Positions 1 through 10,463 of a stretch of DNA of 64,000 bases are shown piece by piece. The notes beneath the pieces are model-generated. The model was given only the letters and a program-made list of their open reading frames with translations, was not told where the DNA came from and did no database searches. Made by a program: the position numbers and the translations under genes. This DNA comes from Tetragonia tetragonoides (lineage: Eukaryota > Streptophyta > Magnoliopsida > Caryophyllales > Aizoaceae): assembly GCA_038025085.1 (NCBI GenBank), contig CM076140.1, forward strand, positions 34,307,501-34,371,500, in the 5' to 3' direction. Position 1 is the first letter of the stretch. Each line of letters starts with the position of its first letter.

Positions 1-50
1 TATAAATGAATTATACTTGATATTATAATTATAGAAAATATTGGGGTATC
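1..50 (-). mobile_element. Start of 3' LTR of chromovirus A (cut by window edge)
   Basis: Read on the minus strand, the sequence after a polypurine tract opens TGATACCCC and is AT-rich. This is how the U3 end of many plant chromovirus LTRs begins. Only about 50 bases lie in the window; the rest of the LTR is off the left edge. The boundary rests on the adjacent purine tract and the TG dinucleotide, not on comparison with a second LTR. Confidence 0.55.
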
Positions 51-324
51 ACATTCTACCCTCCTTAAAATAAGTTTCGTCCCGAAACTTGAAACATGAA
101 GTAATCAGTTCTCAACAACGAAACGAGTTTACCCATACGAAGCTATATAACGATTTTAGGACTACGACAATGCAATGCGAGTAATACGGTCGTGATCTAA
201 GTCGATTAGCAATGCAACATGCAATGCTGGAACATGCAACTCGTGTAAAGCGGTAAACAAAACACAAAATTACTAGGCGTGACATTCTACCCTCCTTCAA
301 AAGGGTTTCGTCCTGAAACTCAAA
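51..324 (-). repeat. Duplicated polypurine tract / element terminus
   Basis: Two related blocks lie on the minus strand. Each has TTTC(G/A)GGACGAAAC followed by AAGGAGGGTAGAATGT. One sits right after the chromodomain stop (about 281-324) and the other about 230 bp further on (about 50-95). Each looks like a PPT next to an LTR start (TGTCACGCC and TGATACCCC). A single element needs only one, so this is either a tandem duplication of the 3' terminus or two family members joined end to end. Confidence 0.5.
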
Positions 325-1075
325 TGGAATTAGTACATTCGATAAAGAGATTTGGGTACTTCTCGCGCATCATGGATTCAGCTTCCCATGTTGCCGCTTC
401 TTGACCATGACGGGAACAAATAACTTTCACAATTGGAATGGTCTTTGTACGAGTCGAGCGCTCTTTTCAGTCAGTGATCTTGACTGGACGTTCTTCAAAC
501 GTCAAACATTCATCAAGTTCGATCATTTCTGGTTGAACGACATGAGTTGGATCATGTACGTATCGTTTCAGTTGAGACACGTGAAACACATTGTGGAATT
601 TTTCAAGTTCCACAGGCAAAGCCAAATGATAAGCAACCTCACAAATCCTTTCTAGGATCTCGTAAGGTCCAATGTAACGAGGACTCAACTACCCCTTACG
701 ACCAAAACGCATAACGCCCTTGGTAGGAGATACTCGCAAAAGTATCTTGCTTCCCACCTCAAATTCCTCAGGTCTACGACCTCTATCTGCATTTGATTTA
801 TGGCGATCTTGAGCACTTCGCATCTTCGTATGAATCACCTTTACAACGTCGACAGTCTGCTTGATCATGTCAGGACCCAAAATTGCAGTTTCACTAATGT
901 CGTTCCAACACACAGGCGATCTACACTTCCTACCATACAAGGCTTCATAAGGTGCTCGATCTATGCTCGAATGATAGCTATTGTTGTAAGAAAATCCGAT
1001 CAACGGAATATGTTTGTCCCACGAAGCTTGATATTCGAGGGTGCACGCTCGAAGCATATTCTCCAAAGTCTGAAT
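309..1075 (-). pseudogene. Chromovirus A integrase C-terminus plus chromodomain (broken)
   Basis: This is the end of the A polyprotein. The 689-1066 frame has integrase C-terminal sequence (YNNSYHSSI, APYEALYGRKCRSP, GSKILLRVSPTKGV). After a stop come YIGPYEILERI and NVFHVSQLKRY, then a region ending EEATWE-like (EAATWEAESMMREKYP), which is a chromodomain tail. Chromodomains on Ty3/gypsy integrases are thought to steer insertion to particular chromatin. The chromodomain is readable up to its natural stop at 309-311 except for one in-frame TGA (467-469) after RPVKITD. A further stop separates it from the integrase at about 689. The element cannot make an intact integrase. Confidence 0.8.
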
Positions 1076-2577
1076 TGTCCTTTTCGTCTGGCCATCCGTC
1101 GCAGGATGAAAGCGGTACTAAACTTCAACTTTCTTCCGAAAGCTTCTCGTAGTTTCTGCCAAAAGTGAGAGAGAAATCTCGAGTCTCTATCAGAAACAAT
1201 ATCTTCGGGCACACCATGAAGTCTCATGACTTCCTTGACATAATAAGCGTCAGCTAGCTTCTCAATTTCCCAAGTGTCATTCATTGGGATGAATCTCGCG
1301 ACCTTCGTCAAATGATCTACTACTGCCCAAATAACATTGTTCTTCTTTTGTGTCAAAGGTAAACACATGACAAAATCCATTGAAATCGAATTCCATTTCC
1401 ACGTAGGAACTTCCAGTGATTGTACCATTCCACCAGGTCTCTTGTGCTCGATCTTGACCTTTTTACATGTTAGACATTTCGCCACGAACTCATCGACTTC
1501 TTGTTTCATGCCTTTCCACCAAAACACTTGGCAAAGATCTTTGTAAAGCTTGTCTTCACCAGGATTTACGAAATACGGTGTATTATGAGTTTCACCCAGA
1601 ATCTGACTCTTGATAGCTGGGTCGTTGGGTACACAAACACGTTCTCTAAACCTCAAAAATCCGTCTTGGCCCAAAGTGAAGTCCTCGGACCTACCCTCGT
1701 CCTTGTGGTGTAGAATCCGTTGAAGATCCTCAACACCACCTTGTGTATCTTTGATCTCTTCCATTAAGGTTGGTCGAACAGTCATATATGCTAAGGTACA
1801 TTGAACATTACCTTGAAACACAATCTCCACCTCAAGGCTTTGTAAGTCACGTATGATCTCCTTAGGAAGCACTAAAGCAGTGTTTAAGGTATGTCGAGTA
1901 TTCCTACTCAAAGCATTAGCTACTACATTCGCTTTACCCTCATGATACTGAATATCAATGGCGTACTCCGTCAGAAGTTCTAGCCATCTCCTTTGGCGCA
2001 TGTTCAACTCTTTCTGTGTGAAAATGTTCTTGAGACTCTTGTGATCAGTGAAGATCTTGACTGCGGAACCATACAGGTAATGTCGCCAAATCTTCAAAGC
2101 GAATACGACAGCAGCGAGTTCCAAGTCGTGCGTAGGATAATTATCCTCGTGCTTCTTCAATTGTCTTGAGGCGTAAGCCACGACCTTGCCGTGTTGCATC
2201 AAAACACAACCTAAGCCATGCTTAGATGCGTCACTATAGACTTCGTATCCATCTATTTCAGAAGGTAGACTCATCATTGGTTCACTTGTAAGACGTTTCT
2301 TCCACTCTTGGAAATCAGTCTCGCACTTGTCAAAGCATTGAAACTTTGTGGTGTTCTTCATCAAATTTGTGACAGGCTGCGCGATCTTTGAAAAACCTTC
2401 TACAAACCTTCTATAGTAGCCAGCGAGTCCAAGAAAACTCCTAACTTCAGTCACGGTCGTCGATCTAGGCCAATCTGTAATAGCTTGAGTTTTCGCTGGA
2501 TCTACGACCACACCATCCTTAAACACCACGTGTCCTAAGAAAGATACCGTCTCTAGCCAAAACTCACACTTCGACAA
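1000..2577 (-). pseudogene. Chromovirus A RNase H and integrase (inactive)
   Basis: A 525-residue frame begins inside RT ([25 protein letters not shown]). RNase H follows ([30 protein letters not shown]) with its acidic residues present. Next is the integrase zinc region (H..NPG..C..C), where the usual second His of HPG is Asn, then the core with ISMDF and SDRDSRF. After about residue 490 the frame shifts. In the shifted frame the third catalytic position, normally Glu in GQTER, reads GQTKR. The reading order RT-RNaseH-IN-chromodomain is the chromovirus order. The Glu to Lys change and the lost His mean a dead integrase even without the frameshift. Confidence 0.85.
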
Positions 2578-3015
2578 CTTGGCATAAAGTTGATGTCTTC
2601 GCAGAATCTCAAAAACAATCCTTAAGTGTTGCTCATGCTTCTCAGGGTTTTTCGAGTAAACCTTCTATCATCGATAAAGACTACAACAAACTGGTCCAGC
2701 TAAGGCTGGAACGTACGGTTCATCAAGTCCATAAACTTAGCAGGTGCATTCATCAACCCAAAAGGCATCACAGTGAACTCGTAGTGCCCATACCCCATCC
2801 TAAACGCGGTCTTCGCAATATCAGGCTCGTAAAACCTCAACTGATGGTATCCTGATCGTAAGTCTATCTTTGAGAAAACAGACGCTCCACACAGTTGGTC
2901 AAACAGATCGTCAATTCTGGGAAGTGGGTATCGATTCTTGATCGTGATCTTGTTCAGCTCGCGGTATTCTATACACAGTCTCATACTACCATCCTTCTTT
3001 CGTGCAAATAAAACA
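2578..3015 (-). pseudogene. Chromovirus A reverse transcriptase core (broken)
   Basis: Minus-strand RT motifs are clear: [60 protein letters not shown]. The catalytic FIDD follows at about 2666-2678 in a damaged stretch. A stop lies just before LDQFVVVFIDD (2700-2702), and a small deletion after FIDD shifts the frame before the RNase H ORF. A TAG where a Trp is expected separates it from the protease part at about 3024. It is assigned to Ty3/gypsy chromoviruses by motif type and gene order. Confidence 0.85.
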
Positions 3016-3023
3016 GGAGCACC

Positions 3024-3700
3024 CTAAGGCGATACACTCGGACGTATGTATCCCTTCTCCAACACTTTCTCAAGTTGCGTTTTTAGTTCCTTTATTTCAG
3101 CAGGTGACATGCAGTACGGTGCTTTCAAAATTGGTGCAGAACCTGGAGCTAGGTCAATCGTGAAGTCGATTATGCATTGCGGAGGCATTCCGGGAATCTC
3201 TTCAGGAAATATGTCAGCATACTCGGAAACAACATGAATAGGTTGCGGAGCTTCCGTCTCGCGACTTGTAACCATCACATGACAAAGGTAAATTGATTCA
3301 CCCTTAGTCACACACTCCTTGACCTTCATTATTGCCATCATCTTTAGTTTTGGTTTGACCACAACTCCTCGGCAAGTGATCTTCTTACCTCTAGGTCCTC
3401 GCAAAGAAACACATTGTTCGAAACACTCTATCTTAGCCCAATACTTGGCTGACCAGTCCATTCCCAAAATAACGTCCAATTCCTTTAACTCGAACTGAAT
3501 CAAGTTTGCAGGTAGCTCGGAACCATCTATACTAATCGAAGACTTCTTGTACAACGAATTACAACTAATATTTGATCCATTAGGCATCCCTAATGTTCTC
3601 CCTCTACACTGAACCCAGGTTCTAGGCCTATTTTAGATGCAAAGCTCTTAGAAAGAAAAGAATGCGATGCACCACTATCAAACAAAATAAAAGCGGAATA
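3024..3700 (-). pseudogene. Chromovirus A aspartic protease and linker to RT
   Basis: The retroviral-type aspartic protease active site FDSGASHSF is readable at about 3655-3690 on the minus strand. It is followed, in another frame, by LKELDVILGMDWSAKYWAKI and the protease-RT linker (YADIFPEEIPGMPP, IDFTIDLAPGSAPI, KGYIRPSVSP). The family's protease cuts the gag-pol polyprotein. It is broken by at least one frameshift between DSGA and the MDW block and by a stop before RT. Confidence 0.8.
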
Positions 3701-3762
3701 GGAATTAACAAGAAAAGTACCCACGATCACGTTCGGGTTTCCTTCTGCCTCATTGCGGTTCA

Positions 3763-4703
3763 TCACATTGATTCTGCCATTAACCCCTCTATTTTGTTGT
3801 TGTTCGGCGTAGGGTTGGCAGGTGCGGGAACTTGTGCTTGATTGTTCACAGCAGGAGCAGCATTGTTGAGATTGTTGTTGTTGTAACCCCCGTTTCCACG
3901 ATAGTTACCACCATTACTACGATAGCCATTTCCATTCCCACCACGATTGTAGTTGTTATCGCGGCTCTGCCCATTGCCATTCCTTCCTCGGCTCCAACAC
4001 TCAGAAGCTTTGTGACCAGGCTTGTTGCATTCATTGCACTGCATCACGTCACCACGACAATTCTTACCAGGATGCGTCTTGTTACAGCGGGTACAAGGCG
4101 TATTCCTTCTAGCCATTATCGTAGCTCGATGACTATTCGAGTCATGATTCCTATTCGCATTGTGGTTCTCACCACCACCTTGGTAATTGTTGTTGTTGCC
4201 ACTTGGTCTTGGCCTCTTGTCGCCATTGTTAGAGTGCGAGGGATTGCCTTCGCCGCTCTTGTTCTTACCCAGATGCGTGTCTCGACGTCCTACAATCCTC
4301 TCCTGATTCAGGGCCTTGTCATAAGATTCCTGAAAAGTGATGGATTGTCCAGCGATAAAACGTTGAATGTCCCATTTCAGTCCATCCTTGAACTATTAGA
4401 TTCGTTTAGCTTCAGTTGTTAACAGATTAGTAGCAAAGATAGCAAGCTCGTTGAACTTGGCAGCATACTCAGCTATAGACAGCTTGTCTTGGCTCAACCC
4501 TTCAAACTCGCGTTGTTAGGCGTCGTAGGGAACTAGGATAAAATCTAGCACGAATGGATTCCTTTAAACGATCCCAGTTGTAGTTCGGCACTGCAAGCAA
4601 GTCAGTTCGTACATCGTTCCACCATTTATTAGCCTCACCCTTCAGGTAATACGTCGCAGAGCTAATCTTCATGTTGTTAGGCCGACTCATAGCCAGGAAC
4701 AAC
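3763..4703 (-). pseudogene. Chromovirus A gag, 5'-truncated, with two zinc knuckles
   Basis: From right to left on the minus strand there is a retrotransposon gag block (ATYYLKGEANKWWNDV, RARFYPSSLRR at about 4502-4702), a decayed middle, and then an Asn/Gly-rich nucleocapsid with CTRCNKTHPGKNC and CNECNKPGHKASEC. The second is a canonical CX2CX4HX4C knuckle. Gag forms the particle and binds RNA. The N-terminal part is absent: the frame stops abruptly at about 4703, where different element sequence begins. Several frameshifts and stops are present. Confidence 0.8.
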
Positions 4704-5175
4704 TTTCGACTTCAATGATCCAACTCATTCGACTTCGGCGTATTATCACTTACTAGGCACAAATAAACTGGGTAACCTTTCCTTATCTGAGTCAAAATAT
4801 TCATCGCAGACACAATCTTAACTCTCGGTTTAGTCACAATACCCTTATAAGAAATTCTACCTCCATTCGGAACCTTAAGAGACACTTTCTGCAAAGAACA
4901 CTATATACGCGCATAATGCTTAATAAGCCAGTCCATACCCAAAATAACATCGAAATCACTAAGATCAAACTGAATCAAATCTCCAAGTAAATCAACATTA
5001 AGGATCGCAAAAGGACAATTCTCATGTAAATACTTGCAAGAAACTTCAGTACAATTAGGTGTAGTGATATCAACATCATACGTAGTAGTGGGTTCTAACT
5101 TGTGTTTAGTGACAAATGCAGTGGATATGAATGAATGCGAAGCACAAGAATCAAACAGAACAAAGGAGGAAATGA
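4704..5175 (-). pseudogene. Chromovirus B protease fragment, joined to gag of A
   Basis: Read on the minus strand from the B gag, FDSGA-like coding, then FDVILGMDWLIKHYARI and SLKVPNGGRISYKGIV, VYLCLVSDN and SNELDH, form a second protease domain of the same lineage as A but only distantly similar. It ends at about 4712-4720, where gag sequence of element A begins. The linker and all of RT are missing on the B side. This is the recombination or deletion junction between two chromovirus families. Stops and frameshifts are present, such as a TAG after HYARI. Confidence 0.7.
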
Positions 5176-6416
5176 ATGAACATGAAAAATACCAGTCACA
5201 ACATTATGATCACTTTCAGCTTCAGCACAGTTCATAACAAAGATCCGACCTTGATTACCACGATTATTAGTAACTCTAGCACTTGCAGCTTGACTAACTG
5301 GAACCGTAGGTGCAGACTTAGGCACAGAACTCACAGCTGGCAAATTATGGTTAAGATTCACATAAGGCTGAGAAGCATGGGTTTGATTACTAAAATTTCC
5401 AACAAAACTCCCAGCTGGTCTAACTTGTCCACGACTCCTACACTCACTTGCCTTATGACCCGGTTTCTGACAAATATAACAAATAATCAACCCTTCAGCA
5501 CAATTCCTACCTGGGTACGATCTACCACACCTATCACAAACATTGCCTCTCTTCACATTAGACTGCGGACCATTAAATCTCCTCTGATTACCACCATTAT
5601 TGTTATTAGATCGAAACTGAGTAGACATACTCGAAGTACCATCATTCCTAAACTTCATTGATCCAAAATAACTCTCACCTCTATCATCTCTCGCTCTCTT
5701 CCGAAGTATTGCATTTCTCTTATCAAATATCCTTTCCATATTAATAGCTCTATCATACGCTTCCTAAAAAGTAGACGAAGAACCTGCCACTAACTTGTAT
5801 AACTTCCAATTCAAACCATCCTCAAACCTGTCCATTCTCTCGTGATCATCCATAACTAAATGTCCTGCAAACCTTGATAATTCATTAAACATAGCAGTAA
5901 ATTCTGTCATAGACATCTTATCTAGCCTCAATTACTCAAACTCGTGTTGTTTCCTTCTTCTCAGAGACCTAGGGTAATACCTCTCTCTAAGCTTAGTCTT
6001 AAACTTATCCCAATTAAATTGAAGATCTGCTTTATAAACTGATTTCACCATCTGCCACCAATTATCTGCTTCTTCCCTCAAATAATACTGAGCATAACTA
6101 ATCCTCCAATCATCTGGACAACCTACGGCCTCAAAAAGTTTCTCCATGTTCCTAATCCAATTCTCAACCAAGGTTGGGTTGGTACTACCATCATAAATAG
6201 GCGGTTGCAAAGCTACTATGTTCTTAAATAACAAGGCTTGGGGATCACCTTCTTTCTCCTTTTCTTTCTTTTATCTTTCTCTTTCTCATGGGCTTTAATT
6301 CTCTCTAATTCGTCAAACTGATTCTTAACTGTAGTCCCAAAGAATTTACCGGTCGTTGCGGTTTCAGGTACAGGTTTTGTTTCAGGCATATCTGAATGTG
6401 TTTCTTCTTCCGACAT
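5176..6416 (-). pseudogene. Chromovirus B gag (broken)
   Basis: The ATG at 6416 opens a Glu/Thr-rich N-terminus (MSEEETHSDMPE). After a frameshift at about 6230 the gag core follows (LQPPIYDGSTNP, WIRNMEKLFEAVGCPDDW, YYLREEADNWW, ERYYPRSLRRRKQHEFE), then NELSRFAGHLV and RFEDGLNW. The nucleocapsid has CDRCGRSYPGRNC and CYICQKPGHKASEC (two zinc knuckles). This matches the retrotransposon gag family of plant chromoviruses. In-frame stops lie at about 5932 and 5764. It follows the PBS and a pre-gag ORF as expected for the 5' part of a minus-strand element. Confidence 0.85.
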
Positions 6417-7027
6417 TATGGTTGGCTTCTAATGTATAAACAAACTATTAAAGCAACGGTATAGAACACAAAATTTCAGAATTAAGGTTTCCACTTAGCA
6501 CTTATACGAACATATTTGAATCACTTGAAACATGCGCTTTAGTTCACCAATTCACATAACACAAAGAAACATAAGTAAAATTGGCATACAAAACTTATTA
6601 CACAAAGTTAAACACACTTAATTATACATTAGTGCATCAAAAGAAAAGCATACACAGTTAAAGAAGTCATATTACAAACCAAGTCGTTCTATATTCCTAC
6701 CTAGTTCTCCTAGGTTACGCTTAAGCCATCTAACCCCAAAAGACAAAAAGGTACGGGTTAAGGCCTCCTAAAACATTCTCCCGGGTTGATCAATATCTAA
6801 ACCAAATATATTACAACTTCTACTACTACTAATCAATCCAAAACATGTCCGAAATTGGAGGGAATAAGGGTAACATCAAAATAAGCATTGTTTGTTACTA
6901 CAAATCTAACTACCACTTAGAAGATCCATCCAATTACTTTCATCACCATCACTACCACTTCCATCACTAGGTCTCTTAGAATTCCTTCTCTTACGTCTTT
7001 AATCCGAGTCGATGCTAACATCCCAAC
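6417..7027 (-). other. Chromovirus B leader between pre-gag ORF and gag
   Basis: About 600 bp with no convincing ORF on either strand. It is AT-rich, with short stretches such as CATCACCATCACTACCACTTCC-type simple sequence near 6940-6965. By position it is untranslated leader of the B transcript. I see no RNA gene or further motif. Confidence 0.4.
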
Positions 7028-7667
7028 TTAAACCAGAACTAGAGCTAGACTCGAATTATCTGCAGGCAGATTAGGACCAATCAAACCATTACCCGGCAAG
7101 AAACCAAAACCATGCAAAAGAGGACCACCACTAGGCAAAAGAGGATCCTCTACAGGTGGAAAAACAACCAAAGGTACTACGGGAACACCTCCATGATCAG
7201 GTGTGGGTGGAGCTAAGGGCAGTGACTGCAGCGGTGAAGGCGGCGACAACAAGCTCTATTTCCTCATTAAAGAACACAACCGTCCCCGGAATCATATCCA
7301 TATCTTTAGTGTAACACCACCACTTCTGATCAGCCTGCATAAGGGCATACCTAATAGCATCCAAGGTCAAAATCCATCTACCACGGTAACCATAGTGATC
7401 AAAGTCATAGAACCAGTCATGACCAACACCAATGTACTTCACTTTCACACTAATCCAAGGTTGCTCAAAAGGTAAGGTACTAAGCAAAGTAGCGACTTGC
7501 CACCCCGGGAAATCTACCGGTTCACCCATGGGATAAGGTTCATACACATCACAAGCAACACAGAACCTCTCAACAAAGTCATCTATAAACTCATCATCAT
7601 GCATACGAAGACTCGAAGGGTGCGGAGGAGGAAGATTGAGTGGATGCGGATTATGGTTGAGATCCAT
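7028..7667 (-). CDS. Pre-gag ORF in chromovirus B (unknown function)
   Basis: ATG at 7667 opens MDLNHNPHPLNLPPPHP, followed by an acidic segment (DDEFIDDFVERF) and an aromatic-rich domain (WQVATLLSTLPFEQPW, GVGHDWFYDFDHYGYRGRW, KWWCYTKDMDMIPG). The 156-codon frame ends at about 7197. A second frame (7252-7028) continues as a Pro/Leu-rich tail, so one 1-nt shift probably splits an ORF of about 210 codons. It lies between the PBS and gag, where most chromoviruses have only untranslated leader. I do not recognise a domain. The mix of Trp/Tyr motifs and the clean 156-codon run suggest a real protein, not chance. Confidence 0.5.
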
Positions 7668-7937
7668 CTAGCAAGACGATCACATAGAGCATACACGGTC
7701 AAGTTAAGGGTTAGCTTAGACATACAAGCCATGCAATACGTCAATCTTACATGCAATCACGAATCCAACAATCACAACCAATTTCACACCCATCACGTCA
7801 ACATGCACAAAGTTCACGTAAAGCATGCAAACAATAAACCTCCCGAATCCATCCCACTCTCACGCAACACCAACTAACTAATTCCCATTTTTACTTACAA
7901 GTTTTAAATTATTTTAGTTTTGTTTTTTTTTAATTAT

Positions 7938-7949
7938 GCTCTGATACTA
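7938..7949 (-). other. Primer binding site of chromovirus B (initiator tRNA-Met type)
   Basis: The minus strand reads TAGTATCAGAGC. This differs at one base from TGGTATCAGAGC, the standard plant PBS complementary to the 3' end of initiator tRNA-Met. It lies four bases downstream (minus strand) of the LTR end CATTACA, as expected for a 5' LTR. Confidence 0.85.
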
Positions 7950-7953
7950 AGTC

Positions 7954-9174
7954 TGTAATGCCCCAATTTTAATACCACTTAATCAGAGTGCGGAATAATA
8001 ATAAATAAGCCAAATGTGGTACTAAAATCAAAGCGCTACCGCCATGCTCACCCGAAGGCAAACACAAGGCAAGGGTAAAGCGGAAATAAAATAAAAGACG
8101 AACTGAACTCCAAACGAAAGTCGATTTTATAAACTTATTGAAATAGTAATATTTTACAAACAACCTCTTTATCCAAATTATCGTTACACCATTACTAAGC
8201 TTAACATTAATTACAACAAAGAACTGAAGCGTAATCCACGCCATGCGTATCCTCAAAACACGATCACACTCGTCCCCAATTAACATCTAATGACTGCACG
8301 TCATCAACATGCACGTGCAAGTGTAGATATGGATATGCAAAAAACATAGAAAACAGAAAATTAGCGGAAGGTAAGTAAGAACACTTCACCTAGTCAAATG
8401 CAAGGTTTAATGTTTTAAAATACATATAGCACTTAACAGATAGTAATATTCATAATAATAATAGTAGTCAATATAGACAATAATACACTTGGCAGGAGAT
8501 CACCTCATATCATATTCACATTTTCGGGTATCGCCCTGGCTATCGCCATATCATAATTTATGTATCAATATATATAATGCGCATGCAACATGTACTCCAG
8601 AAACCGTCTAATGGCCCTTTATTTGGAGGTCATACCACAAATCAAAGACCAATATCTATCTCAACTCAATCTTATACTTATGCATATCTGCATAACACAA
8701 TCATTCTCAATCATACGATTATCATTCTCATACTTTATGTATATGTATCCATCTCTGTACTTACTTTCTGTACAACTCATATTCTCACTTACATTTCTGA
8801 TATGCTTTACGTAGCTTTATAGTGTCTTAGATAAGAAATTCAATGACTTTATCTTCCCTATTTCATTTCATTACTTTGTTGTATTTTCTGTATACTCTTC
8901 ACATACATCATCTCATTTTTCGTATATATACTCATATAGCTCAATAATTCACATACTTCACATAGTTCATGATATAACATATTTAATTCGCACTTAGCAT
9001 ATAATCCTCATGTTTAGCACTTAGCACATAGCTTCACATCTTTTAGCACTTAGCACATACTTTTGTAAATAGTTATAGACAAGGGGGAAAGCGATGGACA
9101 TGCACTTACACTTACAAACGCTCCAAATCGCTAATAAGGCTTTTAATCCTTTTTCAATTCTAGGCTTTAACACC
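7954..9174 (-). mobile_element. Chromovirus B 5' LTR, segment 1 (R/U5 side)
   Basis: The LTR edge is set by the PBS; its terminal sequence on the plus strand is TGTAATGCCCC. The segment is AT-rich, has no coding capacity, and runs to the insertion point of element C. The repeated phrase TTAGCACTTAGCACATA lies near 8990-9060. C was inserted after base 9174, as shown by its ACACC target duplication. Confidence 0.7.
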
Positions 9175-10446
9175 TGTAGACGCCAAAAAAGCGTCTTCAG
9201 ATTTCTCCGCAAAGGCCCAATGATGAAAGGAGTAATTTTTAAACTTAAATGTTATTTTTTCTTTGATAGGTAAAATAAGGTCTCAAGTTTTTCCTCGATC
9301 ACTCCTTCATTCTGATCCTATTCAAAAGCCCCATTCAAGACCTTTCCAACGACACCTCTCATGTATTTTTCCGACTCCCGGTCGCCAAGTTGCGAATCGG
9401 GGTAAAACCGTCTTTTACCGTAGAATGGTAAAACAGTCTTTTCACATTTTCGGAATACTAAAATTCCTCCAAAAATTAGAATTGGACGACATCCAGCTGA
9501 CAAGCTGACAGCCGTCAGCGGCGTTAGGATAACAGCCAGCGGCTCTGGATGGAATTCCACAGCCGCTACTGGCGCTCGCTAGGTCTCCAGGCCCGACTTT
9601 TTTTTAAGCCCAAAATCTGAATTTCGGCCTCCTTTCACCCGTCCAATCCTACTCCTTCGCCTATAAATATGACCCTCCTCCCTCAGTTCAAATCACACAG
9701 TCTACAGTTGACACCCTCTATTCTCAGGAGTATTAACACTAAGTTTCTCTTTCTTTCTTCCAAATTTGAGATCTTGTCTTTACTATTTTTGCTAAATAGC
9801 CTACAGTTCAGGTACTAACTCCTGAGGTCTCAAATTAAATTAATTTCTTAATTGTTTATTTTCTAGTAGTCATAATGTAGATATCATGCTAATAACGTCT
9901 TTTATTGCTTACTAAATATTGTCTTTCCAAGCATGTCTAGTCGTTGTAATGCTCAATTTGTCAATCGAATGCATGTCTAAATTAGGGTCAATAATAAATG
10001 TTGTGATGAACCAATTAATAGTCTAAGTCTAGGTTGTTAATCCGGTTTGTGTGGGAATCATGTCTGTAAATTATTAAGCAAACTTGAGTTAGTAGAAGCC
10101 TTCATAAAGCGGGTGAGTTGGGTGCCTAACACCTTCCCACCTCGTACCTTCGCCCCCGAACCCTTTATTCTTGGGTACTCATATGTTCTATATGAGCGGG
10201 AGTCTTTCTATAAACATGATCAGTTCACTTATCACGCTATTAGGTTGTCCCTTCGGATTGTCCCTTTGGTTTGTGCCTTCAATAAAACGCCGATAGCATA
10301 TTTGTGACCTCTTTCATGGTTTTTATTCAATTCAAGTCTTTATAAAAGCTTTTCTTACTCGATGGTCCCTTGAACTTATCTAAACCCCCAACTTACAAAT
10401 TTTCTATAAGGACACACTCCGTGGCGAGAAATTCTGGGTCCTTACA
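9175..10446 (+). repeat. Element C 5' LTR
   Basis: A 1272-bp LTR from TGTAGACGCC to GGTCCTTACA. U3 holds a GC-rich cluster (about 9505-9590) with GCCGTCAGCGGC (9511-9522) and GCCGCTACTGGC (9562-9573). It is followed about 90 bp later by a TATA box (CTATAAATAT, 9661-9670) that would drive the genomic RNA. The second copy at 21735-23020 has an intact GCCGCTAGCGGC at 22128-22139, but its TATA box is damaged (TATAATTA). Confidence 0.9.
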
Positions 10447-10447
10447 G

Positions 10448-10463
10448 TGGCGACTTCACTGGG
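10448..10463 (+). other. Element C primer binding site
   Basis: TGGCGACTTCACTGGG follows the LTR end TTACA by one base. Tat/Ogre/Retand-lineage elements characteristically use a PBS of the TGGCGACTC...CTGGGG type, matched to tRNA-Arg. Element D carries nearly the same sequence at 26944-26960. Confidence 0.8.

Noticed and set aside
3832..4422. 196-codon plus-strand frame, Val/Ile/Thr-rich
   Set aside because: It lies opposite the Asn/Gly-rich gag of element A; the composition is the mirror of that repeat and has no family motif.
5176..5661. 161-codon plus-strand frame
   Set aside because: Mirror reading of chromovirus B gag; low-complexity Thr/Asn/Ile content.
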